Assembly: GCF_028767125.1 (NCBI RefSeq)
Contig: NZ_JAKCWP010000010.1
Span: forward strand, 1-64,000
Direction of reading: 5' to 3'
DNA from: Chelativorans sp. YIM 93263
GTDB taxonomy: Bacteria > Pseudomonadota > Alphaproteobacteria > Rhizobiales > Rhizobiaceae
Length of the DNA: 64,000 nucleotides
Position 1 is the first letter of the stretch. Each line of letters begins with the position of its first letter. This document shows positions 47,564-56,523 of the stretch, piece after piece. Made by a program: the position numbers and the translations under genes. The notes below the pieces were generated by a model. The model was not told where the DNA came from, made no database searches, and was given only the letters and a program-made list of their open reading frames with translations.

Positions 47564-48886
47564 CTATGCAGTTGCCGCATCGACCGCCTCGCCGAGGCGC
47601 TCGACAATGGTGTCTGCTATTTGCCTGTCGATGATGAACGGCGGCGCCAGCAGAACATGATCACCGCGCTTGCCATCGATCGTGCCGCCCGCCGGATAGA
47701 CCATGAGGCCGCGCGCCATCGCCTCCGTCTTCACCCGCGCGTGAACCTTCAACGCAGGATCGAATGGCTCCTTGCTCGCCCGGTCGGTCACCAGTTCCAC
47801 GCCAAGGAAAAGGCCCCTGCCCCTTATGTCGCCCACATGCGGATGATTGCCGAAACGACTCTCCAGCCGCTCGCGCAGGTACCCTCCCATTTCGCGCACA
47901 TTGGACAGCAGGTCGTCGCGTTCGATCACCTCCTGCACCGCGAGTGAAGCCGCGCAGGCGACGGGGTGACCCATATAGGTGTGGCCGTGCTGGAACAAGC
48001 CGGAGCCGGACTCGAAGGCGCTGAAAATCTGTTGCGACAGGAGCACGGCGCCGATCGGTTGGTACCCGCCACCGAGGCCCTTCGCGATGCTGATGAGGTC
48101 GGGCGCAATCCCCTCCTGCTCGCAGGCGAAGAGCGTGCCGGTGCGCCCCATGCCGCACATCACCTCGTCAAGGATGAGCAGCACGCCGTAGCGGTCGCAG
48201 ATTTCGCGGACACGTTTGAAATAGCCGGGAACGGCAGGCACAGCTCCCGCCGTGGCCCCCACCACGGGCTCAGCGACAAAGGCCATGACCGTATGGGCAC
48301 CGAGTTCGAGGATCTTGTCCTCAAGCTGCTGTGCGGCGCGCTGGCCATAGGCCTCAAGGCTTTCGCCCGGCTGTTGGTAACGGTAGGCGTAACAGGGATC
48401 GATGTGATGGGTGTCGATGAGCAGCGGCTGGAACTGCGCACGGCGCCATTCATTGCCGCCGGTCGCGAGTGCGCCCAACGTATTGCCGTGGTAGCTCTGG
48501 CGACGGGCAATGATGTTTCGGCGCTGATCCTCGCCTTTCTCGACGAAATACTGCCGCGCCATCTTGAGCGCGGCCTCGTTGGCTTCTGACCCGCCGGAAA
48601 CGAAATAGACATGACTGATGCCGTCGGGCGCAGCCTTCACCAGCTTTTCCGCTAACGCCTCCGCCGGCTCGTTGGTGAAGAAGCTGGTGTGTGCGTAGGC
48701 GAGCTTGTCGGCCTGGCTCTTGAGCGCCGCCACGACATCGGGGTGGCTGTGTCCGAGACAGGAGACTGCCGCCCCGCCGGACGCGTCGATATAAGCTTTT
48801 CCTTCGCTGTCGAATATCCGCACGCCCTCGCCTCTAACGGCGGTGGGAAGGTCCGCGTGGATCTGGCGATGCAAGATTCGGGTCAT
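47564..48886 (-). CDS. Class III (omega) aminotransferase
   Basis: 440 residues, PLP-dependent fold type I. Motifs YVSGGSEANEAALKMAR-like (VYFVSGGSEANEAALK), LLILDEVMCGMGRTG, and the PLP lysine in LISIAKGLGGGYQPIGAVL. Such enzymes move an omega- or beta-amino group to pyruvate or 2-oxoglutarate. It overlaps the RpiR stop by 4 bp (ATGA), so the regulator and enzyme are one transcript, divergent from a beta-keto acid cleavage enzyme. Confidence 0.92.
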   Translation of the reverse strand: MTRILHRQIHADLPTAVRGEGVRIFDSEGKAYIDASGGAAVSCLGHSHPDVVAALKSQADKLAYAHTSFFTNEPAEALAEKLVKAAPDGISHVYFVSGGSEANEAALKMARQYFVEKGEDQRRNIIARRQSYHGNTLGALATGGNEWRRAQFQPLLIDTHHIDPCYAYRYQQPGESLEAYGQRAAQQLEDKILELGAHTVMAFVAEPVVGATAGAVPAVPGYFKRVREICDRYGVLLILDEVMCGMGRTGTLFACEQEGIAPDLISIAKGLGGGYQPIGAVLLSQQIFSAFESGSGLFQHGHTYMGHPVACAASLAVQEVIERDDLLSNVREMGGYLRERLESRFGNHPHVGDIRGRGLFLGVELVTDRASKEPFDPALKVHARVKTEAMARGLMVYPAGGTIDGKRGDHVLLAPPFIIDRQIADTIVERLGEAVDAATA

Positions 48887-49785
48887 CGGTTGCCTTCCTG
48901 TCGCGTAACCGTTGGCTGTTCGAGAACATGTATATTGAGTTCGGAGAGCTGCCGCTCTGTCCGGGCGATCTCTTCCAGCGCCGCCTCGCCGCCCTCCCCG
49001 GCCACGAGCGCCGCTATGACCTCCACCGCCGCGAGCGCGGGCGCCACGGCATGGAAGAAGGACGGGCTTTCCGTGCCCACAAGAATAGAGTGGCGGGCCA
49101 GCGCGGCAACTGGCGACGTCGGGCGGTCGGTCAGTGCAATGACCGTCAAGCCTTGAGCCCGGGCATGGCGCGCAGCCTCGACGCTGGCGCGCGTATAGGG
49201 CGCCACGGTGGCGACGAAGAAAACGTCCTCCGCAGTGGCAAAGCGCAGAGAATCGAGACCCGCGCTGCCGTCTGGTTCGAGCATGCGCGCCTTCTCGCCC
49301 AGAAAGGACAGGAGATACACCAGATGATCGGCCACCGGCCGGTTGGATCGCAGGCCGAAGCAGTAAATGCGGCGCGCCTTAGCTATGGCGCCTGCGGCTT
49401 CGACCAAAGCATCGACTGCGCCAGACTGCCCGAGAACCGAAATCTGTTCGGCGGTCACCGTCGCGATCTCGCCGCCCAGGGCTCGGCCACCCGCTTCGCG
49501 CTGCCGCGCCACCTGCGCCCCCGCCTTGCCGGAAAAACCGAGCGCCTGCTCCTTCAGCGCCTCACCGTGAAGTTGTCGGACCTCTTCATAGCCCTCCAGC
49601 CCGAAGCGCTTGGCCAGCCGCGTCATGGTCCAGGGCTGAACGCCGGCGCGGCGCGCCTGCTCGCGCATGGAAAGCAGCGCCACGTCGCCGGGATTCTCCA
49701 TGATATACCGCGCCGCCGCTCCCAATTGGCCGGGGAGCACGTCAACGGACCGGGTGATCTGGTCAGTAAAGGCGGCGCAGTCCAT
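48883..49785 (-). CDS. RpiR-family regulator of the aminotransferase/BKACE locus
   Basis: 300 residues from ATG 49785. HTH_6 domain with REQARRAGVQPWTMTRLAKRFGL, then SIS domain (YCFGLRSNRPVADHLVYLLSF; VATVAPYTRASVEAARHA; VIALTDRPTSPVA). Divergent from BKACE, with two tandem TTGCA-N5-TGCAA palindromes between the two genes. It probably represses both directions until an intermediate accumulates. Confidence 0.9.
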   Translation of the reverse strand: MDCAAFTDQITRSVDVLPGQLGAAARYIMENPGDVALLSMREQARRAGVQPWTMTRLAKRFGLEGYEEVRQLHGEALKEQALGFSGKAGAQVARQREAGGRALGGEIATVTAEQISVLGQSGAVDALVEAAGAIAKARRIYCFGLRSNRPVADHLVYLLSFLGEKARMLEPDGSAGLDSLRFATAEDVFFVATVAPYTRASVEAARHARAQGLTVIALTDRPTSPVAALARHSILVGTESPSFFHAVAPALAAVEVIAALVAGEGGEAALEEIARTERQLSELNIHVLEQPTVTRQEGNR

Positions 49786-49805
49786 ATCTTCATCGTAGAC
49801 GGTGT

Positions 49806-49841
49806 TTGCAGCGTATGCAACAAATGTTGCAAACGCTGCAA
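49806..49841. promoter_or_regulatory. Tandem RpiR operators (TTGCA-N5-TGCAA, two copies)
   Basis: Perfect palindromes lie at 49806-49820 and 49827-49841, with centres exactly 21 bp apart (two helical turns). The pair also forms one larger inverted repeat with a single mismatch per 16-base arm. They sit 21 bp before the RpiR ATG and 18 bp before the BKACE GTG. Confidence 0.8.
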
Positions 49842-49858
49842 TGAATGGAGGATTTTCC

Positions 49859-50710
49859 GTGGTACAAAAGGCGAGCGATGCCGAGGGGAAACCTGTAACA
49901 ATTGCGGCGGCGCCCAATGGCGGTCGGCGCACCTGGGCGGACCACCCTGCCCTGCCGCAGACCGCAAAGGAACTGGCAGAGACGGCCGCAGCCTGTCTCG
50001 ATGCGGGCGCTGCGATGCTTCATTGCCATGTGCGCGATCGCGAAGGCCGACACATACTGGATGCGGGTGCCTATCGCGAAACAATCGAGGCGGTCCAAGA
50101 GGCGGTCGGTGACCGGCTGGTCATCCAGATCACGACCGAGGCAGTGGGGCGCTACCAGCCGCAAGAACAAATGGAGGTTGTGCGCGCGGTGAAGCCCGAG
50201 GCCGCCTCCCTGGCGCTCAAGGAGCTGGTGCCGGATTCCGCGCATGAAGCAGAGTTCGCCCGCTTCCTCGCCTTCATGAAGGAAGAGAGCATCGTGCCGC
50301 AGATTATTCTCTACCATCCGGAAGAGGTTCGGCAGCTAGCCGACATGATGCGGCGAGGACTTGTACCCTTTACCGACATCCCGGTTCTTTATGTGCTCGG
50401 ACGTTACACTGAAGGGCAGCGTTCCGCGCCTGCCGATCTCCTGCCATTCCTCGCGCCAGACATGCCCCAGTTCTCTCATTTCATGGTCTGCGCCTTCGGC
50501 GCGCGCGAGACGGCCTGTGTGACCATGGCTGCTCTGCTGGGCGGGCATGCCCGCGTGGGTTTCGAGAACAATTTGTACCTGCCGGACAGCAGCCTCGCGC
50601 CGGACAACAGGGCGAGCGTGGCCAGCGCAGCAGGCGCATTTCATGCGCTCGGACTTTCTCCCGCGAATGCCGATGATCTGAGAGCCGATTGGGTCAAGCT
50701 CTTGAATTGA
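49859..50710 (+). CDS. Beta-keto acid cleavage enzyme (BKACE, DUF849)
   Basis: 283 residues starting at GTG 49859, supported by GGAGG 7 nt upstream; an ATG at 49802 would lie inside the operators. TIM barrel with zinc ligands H55 and H57 in MLHCHVRD and the late glutamate in VGFENN. BKACE enzymes react a beta-keto acid with acetyl-CoA to give acetoacetate and a CoA ester. The paired aminotransferase suggests the keto acid comes from a beta-amino acid; that is inference. Confidence 0.93.
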   Translation: MVQKASDAEGKPVTIAAAPNGGRRTWADHPALPQTAKELAETAAACLDAGAAMLHCHVRDREGRHILDAGAYRETIEAVQEAVGDRLVIQITTEAVGRYQPQEQMEVVRAVKPEAASLALKELVPDSAHEAEFARFLAFMKEESIVPQIILYHPEEVRQLADMMRRGLVPFTDIPVLYVLGRYTEGQRSAPADLLPFLAPDMPQFSHFMVCAFGARETACVTMAALLGGHARVGFENNLYLPDSSLAPDNRASVASAAGAFHALGLSPANADDLRADWVKLLN

Positions 50711-50761
50711 CGTCGGCAATCGTTTTCCTCATACAGAAGCGGACCGAAAGGAGGCTGAGAG

Positions 50762-51550
50762 ATGAAGTTCGTGCGCGTGAACGGCGTCGTCCTGCATCAT
50801 CACGTCCAAGGACCAGCGGACAAGCCTGTCCTCGTCTTTTCCAACTCACTCGGCACCGATTTCCGGATCTGGACGAAGGTGGCGGCACGGCTGGAAAACG
50901 ACTTTCGCCTTGTCTTCTACGACAAGCGCGGCCACGGGCTCTCGGAAGCCACGCCTCAGCCCTACAAGCTTGCCGACCACGTGGACGATCTCGCGGCATT
51001 GCTGGATCATTTGGGGATAGCCAAGGCAATGATCGTCGGGGTGTCGGTCGGCGGCATGATCGCTCAGGGGCTGGCCACGCGCAGGCCCGAGTTGGTGAAA
51101 GCACTGGTGCTGTCCAATACCGCCCACAAGATCGGCAATGACGATCTGTGGAACGGCCGCATTCAGGCCGTCAATGAAAGCGGTATCGCGGCTATCGCTG
51201 ATGGCATCATGCAGCGCTGGTTCACGCCGGACTACCGCACGCCGAGTAACCCGGAATTCATCGGGTACACCGCGATGCTGACGCGCACCCCCGCCGATGG
51301 CTATGCCGGAACCTGTGCGGCTCTGCGCGACGCCGACCTGACGGAGTCGACTCGAGCGCTGAAGGTGCCCACCCTGTGTGTCGGCGGAGATCAGGACGGC
51401 TCGACGCCGCCCGAGCTGATGCAGGAGCTTGCCTCTTTGATCGTGGGCGCTCGCCTTGAAATCATCGAGAATGCGGGCCACTTGCCCTGCATCGAACAGA
51501 CTGAAAAGATGTCCGAGCTTATCCGCACGTTTGCTGTGGAGATCGGCTAG
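50762..51550 (+). CDS. Alpha/beta hydrolase, 3-oxoadipate enol-lactonase (PcaD)-like
   Basis: 262 residues with AAAGGAGG upstream. Triad: Ser95 in GVSVGG, Asp in GGDQDGSTPPE and His in AGHLPCIE; the N-terminal SNSLGTDFRIW is PcaD-like. PcaD hydrolyses 3-oxoadipate enol-lactone in the protocatechuate pathway, but no other pca gene is present, so a related lactone or ester may be the substrate. Starts 51 bp after BKACE, likely the same operon. Confidence 0.85.
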   Translation: MKFVRVNGVVLHHHVQGPADKPVLVFSNSLGTDFRIWTKVAARLENDFRLVFYDKRGHGLSEATPQPYKLADHVDDLAALLDHLGIAKAMIVGVSVGGMIAQGLATRRPELVKALVLSNTAHKIGNDDLWNGRIQAVNESGIAAIADGIMQRWFTPDYRTPSNPEFIGYTAMLTRTPADGYAGTCAALRDADLTESTRALKVPTLCVGGDQDGSTPPELMQELASLIVGARLEIIENAGHLPCIEQTEKMSELIRTFAVEIG

Positions 51551-51571
51551 ACACACCGGAAAGGACGGGAA

Positions 51572-51907
51572 ATGGAAATTCGCCGGGTTAACGAGGATTT
51601 TGCGGTTACGGGGCAGATCGGATCGGCGCAGGTCTCCGAAATTGCCGGTGCCGGTTTCAAGAGCATCGTCTGCAACCGTCCCGACACGGAAGACGGTGCG
51701 GTGCCGCACGATGACGTCGAGAACGCAGCGCGGAATGCTGGTCTCGAGTTCCGTTTCCTTCCCGTTGTTTCCGGTGCCATCACCGAGGAGAACGTGCGGG
51801 AAATGGGCGAGATGTTGGAGACGCTGCCCCGGCCGGTGCTGGCCTATTGCCGCAGCGGCGGACGTTGTCTCAACCTTTATACGCTGGTGCAGGAAATGAA
51901 GAGATAG
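51572..51907 (+). CDS. TIGR01244-type sulfur-transferase/phosphatase-like protein
   Basis: 111 residues: an N-terminal VNEDFAVTGQIGSAQVSEIAGAGFKSIVCNRPD and a C-terminal loop YCRSGGRCLNLY with nucleophile Cys in the CRSGxR pattern. This family (beta-lactamase-hydrolase-like N-terminal domain) is linked to sulfide/persulfide handling. Starts 21 bp after the PcaD-like stop and appears to end the operon. Confidence 0.82.
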   Translation: MEIRRVNEDFAVTGQIGSAQVSEIAGAGFKSIVCNRPDTEDGAVPHDDVENAARNAGLEFRFLPVVSGAITEENVREMGEMLETLPRPVLAYCRSGGRCLNLYTLVQEMKR

Positions 51908-51909
51908 CC

Positions 51910-51925
51910 GAGCTTCCGGAAGCTC
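51910..51925 (+). terminator. Possible terminator after the BKACE operon
   Basis: GAGCTTCCGGAAGCTC is a perfect 16-bp palindrome just after the stop, followed by CTTCTCATT, which is only a weak T-rich tail. Confidence 0.35.
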
Positions 51926-52184
51926 CTTCTCATTGTAGAACCGCCGCGGCTACATTGGCAGACAGGAATCGGCCCTTTATTCTTTCGCGCGTCTTCGGTA
52001 AAAGCCCGGACATGATGACGAGCGCCGGCTTTACGCTGATTGCCATACGAATTACTGGCCCGGCCTTCCGAGCGGGCTGAACGCCGCGGAAGGTCCGGGA
52101 TTTCTGCGCGCCGTTTCGGCGCTTCCGCCTCTTGATACTGTCATCCGCGAGGCCAACTGGGCTTCGTATTTCCACGGCGAGACC

Positions 52185-55100
52185 ATGAGCGAAACACCCG
52201 ACAAGCTGGACTATTCCAAAACCCTTTTCCTTCCGCAGACGGATTTTCCGATGCGCGCCGGCCTGCCCAAGAAAGAACCGGAGATCGTCGCGCGCTGGCA
52301 GGAGATGGACCTTTACAAGCGCCTGCGCGAGGACGCGAAGGGCCGGCCTCAATTCGTGCTGCATGACGGCCCACCCTATGCCAACGGCAACATCCACATC
52401 GGTCACGCGCTCAACAAGGTGCTGAAGGACGTCATCACGCGCTCATTCCAGATGCGCGGCTACGACTCCAACTATGTGCCCGGCTGGGACTGCCACGGCC
52501 TGCCGATCGAATGGAAGATCGAGGAGCAGTACCGCGCCAAGGGCAAGAACAAGGACGAGGTGCCGGTCAACGAGTTCCGCAAGGAATGCCGCGACTTCGC
52601 CACGCACTGGATCAAGGTGCAGACCGAGGAGTTTCAGCGCCTCGGTGTGGTCGGCGATTTCGACAACCCGTATCTAACCATGGCCTACCACGCGGAAGCG
52701 CGCATCGCCGGCGAGCTTCTGAAATTCGCGATGTCGGGGCAGCTCTACCGCGGCTCGAAGCCGGTGATGTGGTCGGTCGTGGAGAGGACGGCGCTGGCAG
52801 AGGCCGAGGTCGAGTATCACGACCATGAGAGCGATACGATCTGGGTGAAGTTTCCGGTCGTGGAGGCCAGCGTTTATGAGCGTCTTTCCGCTGATGTAAC
52901 ACCTGAAGGTGATCTATTACCCCCTAGGGAAGATGAAGTTTCAGAGCAGAGTGAGAAGTCACTCGATCTTCAGGATGCGTACGTGGTTATCTGGACCACG
53001 ACGCCTTGGACAATACCCGGTAACCGCGCCATCTCTTTTTCGCCGCGCATAGCCTACGGGCTCTATGAGGTTACCGCGGCTGAGAACGATTTCGGCCCAC
53101 AGGCCGGCGAAAAGTTGATCTTTGCTGATGCGCTTGCGGAGGAATCGTTCGCCAAAGCCAAGCTCGACTACAAGCGCTTGTGGGACGTAAAATCTGAGGA
53201 CTTAAGGTCAATTGTCTGCGCCCACCCACTGAAGGGCCTTGGCGGCGGCTATCATTTCGATGTTCCGCTCCTCCCCGGCGAGCATGTCACCGACGACGCC
53301 GGTACCGGCTTCGTGCACACAGCGCCCGGTCATGGCCGCGAGGACTTCGACGCCTGGATGGACGCGCGCGCCGAACTGGAGCCGCGCGGGATCGATACGA
53401 CCATTCCTTTCACGGTGGACGATGGCGGGTTCTTTACCAAGGACGCGCCTGGCTTCGGCCCGGACCGCGACGGCGGCCCCGCCCGCGTCATCGACGACAA
53501 GGGCAAGAAGGGCGATGCCAACAAGGGAGTCATCGAAGCGCTCATCGCAAAGGATATGCTCTTTGCGCGCGGGAGGCTGAAGCACTCCTATCCGCATTCC
53601 TGGCGGTCGAAGAAGCCGGTCATCTTCCGCAACACGCCGCAATGGTTCGTCTATATGGACAAGGACCTGGGTGACGATACCACGTTGCGCAGCCGCTCGC
53701 TCAGCGCCATCGATGACACGCGTTTCGTGCCGGCGGCCGGCCAGACGCGCCTGCGTTCCATGATCGAGGAGCGGCCGGACTGGGTGCTCTCGCGCCAGCG
53801 CGCCTGGGGCGTGCCCATCTGTGTCTTCGCTGACGAGGACGGCGAAATCCTGAAGGACGAGACGGTGAATGCCCGCATTCTCGAAGCGTTCGAGAAGGAA
53901 GGCGCTGACGCCTGGTTCGCCGAAGGTGCGAAGGAGCGGTTCCTGGAAGGCCGCGAGGACAAGGATCGCTGGCACCAGGTGATGGACATCCTCGACGTGT
54001 GGTTCGATTCCGGCTCCACCCATGTCTTCACGCTCGAAGACCGGCCGGACCTAAAATGGCCGGCAGATGTCTACCTCGAAGGCTCGGATCAGCATCGCGG
54101 CTGGTTTCATTCTTCGCTGCTGGAAAGCTGCGGGACGCGCGGCCGGGCGCCCTACGACAATGTCATCACCCATGGCTTCACCATGGACGAGGAAGGCCGC
54201 AAGATGTCGAAGTCGCTCGGCAACACGGTCGTGCCGCAGGACGTGATGGCCAAATCAGGCGCCGATATCCTGCGCCTGTGGGTGGTCACCACCGACTACT
54301 GGGAAGACCAGCGGCTCGGCCAAAACATCCTGCAGACCAACATCGATGCCTACCGTAAGCTGCGCAACACAACCCGCTGGATGCTCGGCACGCTTTCTCA
54401 TGACGAGGGCGAGGAGGTGCCGTTTGCAGAAATGCCGGAGCTCGAACGGCTGATGCTGCATCGGCTGGCGGAACTCGATGCGCTGGTGGATAAGAGTTAC
54501 GACAATTTCGATTTCAAGCGCGCCATGCGCTCCGCCCTCGATTTCATGGTCGTGGATCTGTCCGCCTTCTATTTCGACATCCGCAAGGACACGCTCTACT
54601 GTGACCCGCCGTCGAGCACGCGCCGCAAGGCTGCGCTTCAGGTGGTGCGTCATCTTTTCGATTGCCTCGTCACCTGGATGGCCCCAATGCTTCCTTTCAC
54701 CACGGAAGAGGCCTGGCTGGAGCGCTATCCGAACACAGAGTCGGTGCATCTGGCCCAGTTTCCCAAGATTCCGGAGAGCTGGCGCGACGAGAAGCTGGCC
54801 GAAAAGTGGCGGAAGGTCCGCCAGGTGCGGCGCGTCGTGATGGGGGCGCTCGAAATCGAGCGCAGGGAAAAGACCATCGGCGCGTCCCTTGAAGCTTCAC
54901 CCATTGTTCACGTGACCGACCCCGAGCTGCGCGCGGCGATCGCCGACCGTGACATGGCGGAGATCTGCATCACCAGCGGGATCGAGATTCGCGACGATGA
55001 ACCACCGGCCGATGCTTTTACCCTTGACGAGGTGAAGGGTGTGGCGGTCGTCTTCCGCCGTGCATCCGGCATCAAATGCGCCCGTTCCTGGCGCTACACG

Positions 55101-55190
55101 GACGATGTTGGCTCGGATCCCGAGTTCCCGGATGTCTCGGCGCGCGATGCCGCGGCCCTGCGCGAGCTGAGAGCGTTGGGACGTTTGTAG
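52185..55190 (+). CDS. ileS: Isoleucyl-tRNA synthetase
   Basis: 1001 residues, class I synthetase charging tRNA-Ile in the cytosol. HIGH motif at [16 protein letters not shown] at [11 protein letters not shown]1 editing domain containing [17 protein letters not shown] and [19 protein letters not shown]. The C-terminal zinc site is degenerate (KCARSWRY). Residues ~229-263 look like an extra segment inside CP1 with unusual codons (CTA, TTA, AGG, TCA) and flanking inverted repeats. ATG 52185 starts [13 protein letters not shown], typical for the order. Confidence 0.97.
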   Translation: MSETPDKLDYSKTLFLPQTDFPMRAGLPKKEPEIVARWQEMDLYKRLREDAKGRPQFVLHDGPPYANGNIHIGHALNKVLKDVITRSFQMRGYDSNYVPGWDCHGLPIEWKIEEQYRAKGKNKDEVPVNEFRKECRDFATHWIKVQTEEFQRLGVVGDFDNPYLTMAYHAEARIAGELLKFAMSGQLYRGSKPVMWSVVERTALAEAEVEYHDHESDTIWVKFPVVEASVYERLSADVTPEGDLLPPREDEVSEQSEKSLDLQDAYVVIWTTTPWTIPGNRAISFSPRIAYGLYEVTAAENDFGPQAGEKLIFADALAEESFAKAKLDYKRLWDVKSEDLRSIVCAHPLKGLGGGYHFDVPLLPGEHVTDDAGTGFVHTAPGHGREDFDAWMDARAELEPRGIDTTIPFTVDDGGFFTKDAPGFGPDRDGGPARVIDDKGKKGDANKGVIEALIAKDMLFARGRLKHSYPHSWRSKKPVIFRNTPQWFVYMDKDLGDDTTLRSRSLSAIDDTRFVPAAGQTRLRSMIEERPDWVLSRQRAWGVPICVFADEDGEILKDETVNARILEAFEKEGADAWFAEGAKERFLEGREDKDRWHQVMDILDVWFDSGSTHVFTLEDRPDLKWPADVYLEGSDQHRGWFHSSLLESCGTRGRAPYDNVITHGFTMDEEGRKMSKSLGNTVVPQDVMAKSGADILRLWVVTTDYWEDQRLGQNILQTNIDAYRKLRNTTRWMLGTLSHDEGEEVPFAEMPELERLMLHRLAELDALVDKSYDNFDFKRAMRSALDFMVVDLSAFYFDIRKDTLYCDPPSSTRRKAALQVVRHLFDCLVTWMAPMLPFTTEEAWLERYPNTESVHLAQFPKIPESWRDEKLAEKWRKVRQVRRVVMGALEIERREKTIGASLEASPIVHVTDPELRAAIADRDMAEICITSGIEIRDDEPPADAFTLDEVKGVAVVFRRASGIKCARSWRYTDDVGSDPEFPDVSARDAAALRELRALGRL
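52902..52974 (+). repeat. Palindromic in-frame insertion within ileS
   Basis: CCTGAAG-GT-GATC (52902-52914) and GATCTTCAGG (52965-52974) are inverted with a 2-nt bulge and bracket a lower-GC segment with rare codons; GTGAGAAGTCAC (52951-52962) is an inner palindrome. The frame is kept. Looks like a small palindromic element captured in coding sequence. Confidence 0.4.
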
Positions 55191-55211
55191 AGCTCAACCG
55201 CCATTGCGTCC

Positions 55212-55252
55212 GCCCCGTTCTTTCGGCTAGAAAGCGGGGCAGGCGTCATTTT
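55212..55252 (+). terminator. Terminator-like hairpin after ileS
   Basis: GCCCCG (55212-55217) pairs with CGGGGC (55235-55240), with CTTTC/GAAAG pairing inside; a short T-run (TTTTA) follows about 8 nt later. Confidence 0.5.
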
Positions 55253-55323
55253 ATCGTCGGATTTTCGAAGAAAACAGGGTTCGGGCGATTCTGATCCGTC
55301 CATAGGCGCTGGGGAGAATACTT

Positions 55324-55971
55324 TTGAAAAATGGAAACCGGCAAGGCAGGACGCTGACAACGCGCACGCTCATGGGTGCGGCGGCGGTCCTTGCGGCCTC
55401 GGTCCTGGCAGGTTGTGCCGGCCCGACTTATGGCACCGGAAAGCCGGCCGAACAGCTCCTGCTCGAAGACTTGACCGGTGCGTTATCGCTGGCGCCGAAG
55501 AACAAGGCGCAGATCGATTATGAGCCCCGGCCCGGTCTCGTTAAGCCTCCCTCGACCAATGTCTTGCCGCCGCCCCAGATCGAGCTGGCCACGGAAAACC
55601 CTCAATGGCCCGAATCTCCGGAACAGCGGCTGGCACGCGTTCGCGCCGAAGCGACCGCAAACCAGGACAATCTTCACTACCGTCCCAACATCATCCATGA
55701 TGTGAACCGTTCTTCCGAGGATAATAATCCGGGAATCACCAACCCCCGGACGCGCGCCATGCAGCGTGAAGAGGTTTTGCGTCGCCGACAGATGACGCAG
55801 CAGGGCAGCCCGACGACACGGCGCTATCTCAGCGATCCGCCGACCGAATACCGGCAAGCGGCCGAAAGTGCGCCGGCGGGAGATCCGGGCCAAGACGAAT
55901 GGAAGAAAGAACGCGCCAGAAAACGCCAGAGCGGTGAGCGCCGCGGCATTGGTCGGCTCCTGCCCTGGTGA
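55324..55971 (+). CDS. Hypothetical lipoprotein
   Basis: 215 residues beginning at TTG 55324, chosen because GGGGAG lies 7 nt upstream. Lipobox VLAGC with Cys31 after a basic N-region and hydrophobic stretch, so a lipid-anchored envelope protein. The mature part is rich in Pro, Gln, Arg and charged residues with no recognised domain (LATENPQWPESPEQRLARVR is the most structured-looking stretch). Function unknown; it lies after ileS and convergent with tadA. Confidence 0.85.
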   Translation: MKNGNRQGRTLTTRTLMGAAAVLAASVLAGCAGPTYGTGKPAEQLLLEDLTGALSLAPKNKAQIDYEPRPGLVKPPSTNVLPPPQIELATENPQWPESPEQRLARVRAEATANQDNLHYRPNIIHDVNRSSEDNNPGITNPRTRAMQREEVLRRRQMTQQGSPTTRRYLSDPPTEYRQAAESAPAGDPGQDEWKKERARKRQSGERRGIGRLLPW

Positions 55972-55995
55972 ACCAAGGCATCACTCGCTGTTCGT

Positions 55996-56424
55996 TCAGC
56001 GCATTGCTTCGAAGAAGTTCCTGAGCAGCGCGGAAGCTTCACTTTCGCACAGGCCCTCGTAGATTTCGGGCGCGTGGTGACACGTGGGTTGGCTGAAAAA
56101 GTGCGGCCCGTGAATAACGCCGCCTCCCTTTTCGTCGCCTGCGGCGAAGTATAGCCGGCGAATCCGCGCGAAAGAGATTGCGCCCGCACACATGGCGCAA
56201 GGCTCGAGCGTGACATACATATCGGCACCGGTCAGGCGCTCGGCTTCTTCGGTTTTGCAGGCCGCGCGGATCGCCAGGATCTCGGCGTGGGCGGTTGGGT
56301 CGTTATGCTCGCGGGTGCGATTGCCCGCCTGCGCCACAAGTGTTCCGTCGCGCACCACCGCCGCGCCTACAGGCACTTCGCCGCGTGCGGCCGCGGCGCG
56401 CGCTTCTTGGAGCGCGACATCCAT
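55996..56424 (-). CDS. tadA: tRNA(adenine34) deaminase
   Basis: About 142 residues from ATG 56424. Zinc deaminase with H46-A-E48 and PC76AMC79. It converts A34 to inosine in tRNA-Arg(ACG). In-frame ATG 56475 could add 17 basic residues. Convergent with the lipoprotein and divergent from rluB. Confidence 0.94.
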   Translation of the reverse strand: MDVALQEARAAAARGEVPVGAAVVRDGTLVAQAGNRTREHNDPTAHAEILAIRAACKTEEAERLTGADMYVTLEPCAMCAGAISFARIRRLYFAAGDEKGGGVIHGPHFFSQPTCHHAPEIYEGLCESEASALLRNFFEAMR

Positions 56425-56523
56425 GAAACTCCGGTAGTGACTTGGCTGTTGCCGGTGCAATCTTTTCTCTCGCAAGCGTACTTCAGAGTTGATAACTAGC
56501 GGCGTTGAAAGGCAATAGCCACC

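Noticed and set aside
51908-52184. Possible leader or riboswitch before ileS
   Set aside because: T-box elements are not expected in alphaproteobacteria, and no conserved leader structure could be recognised by eye.
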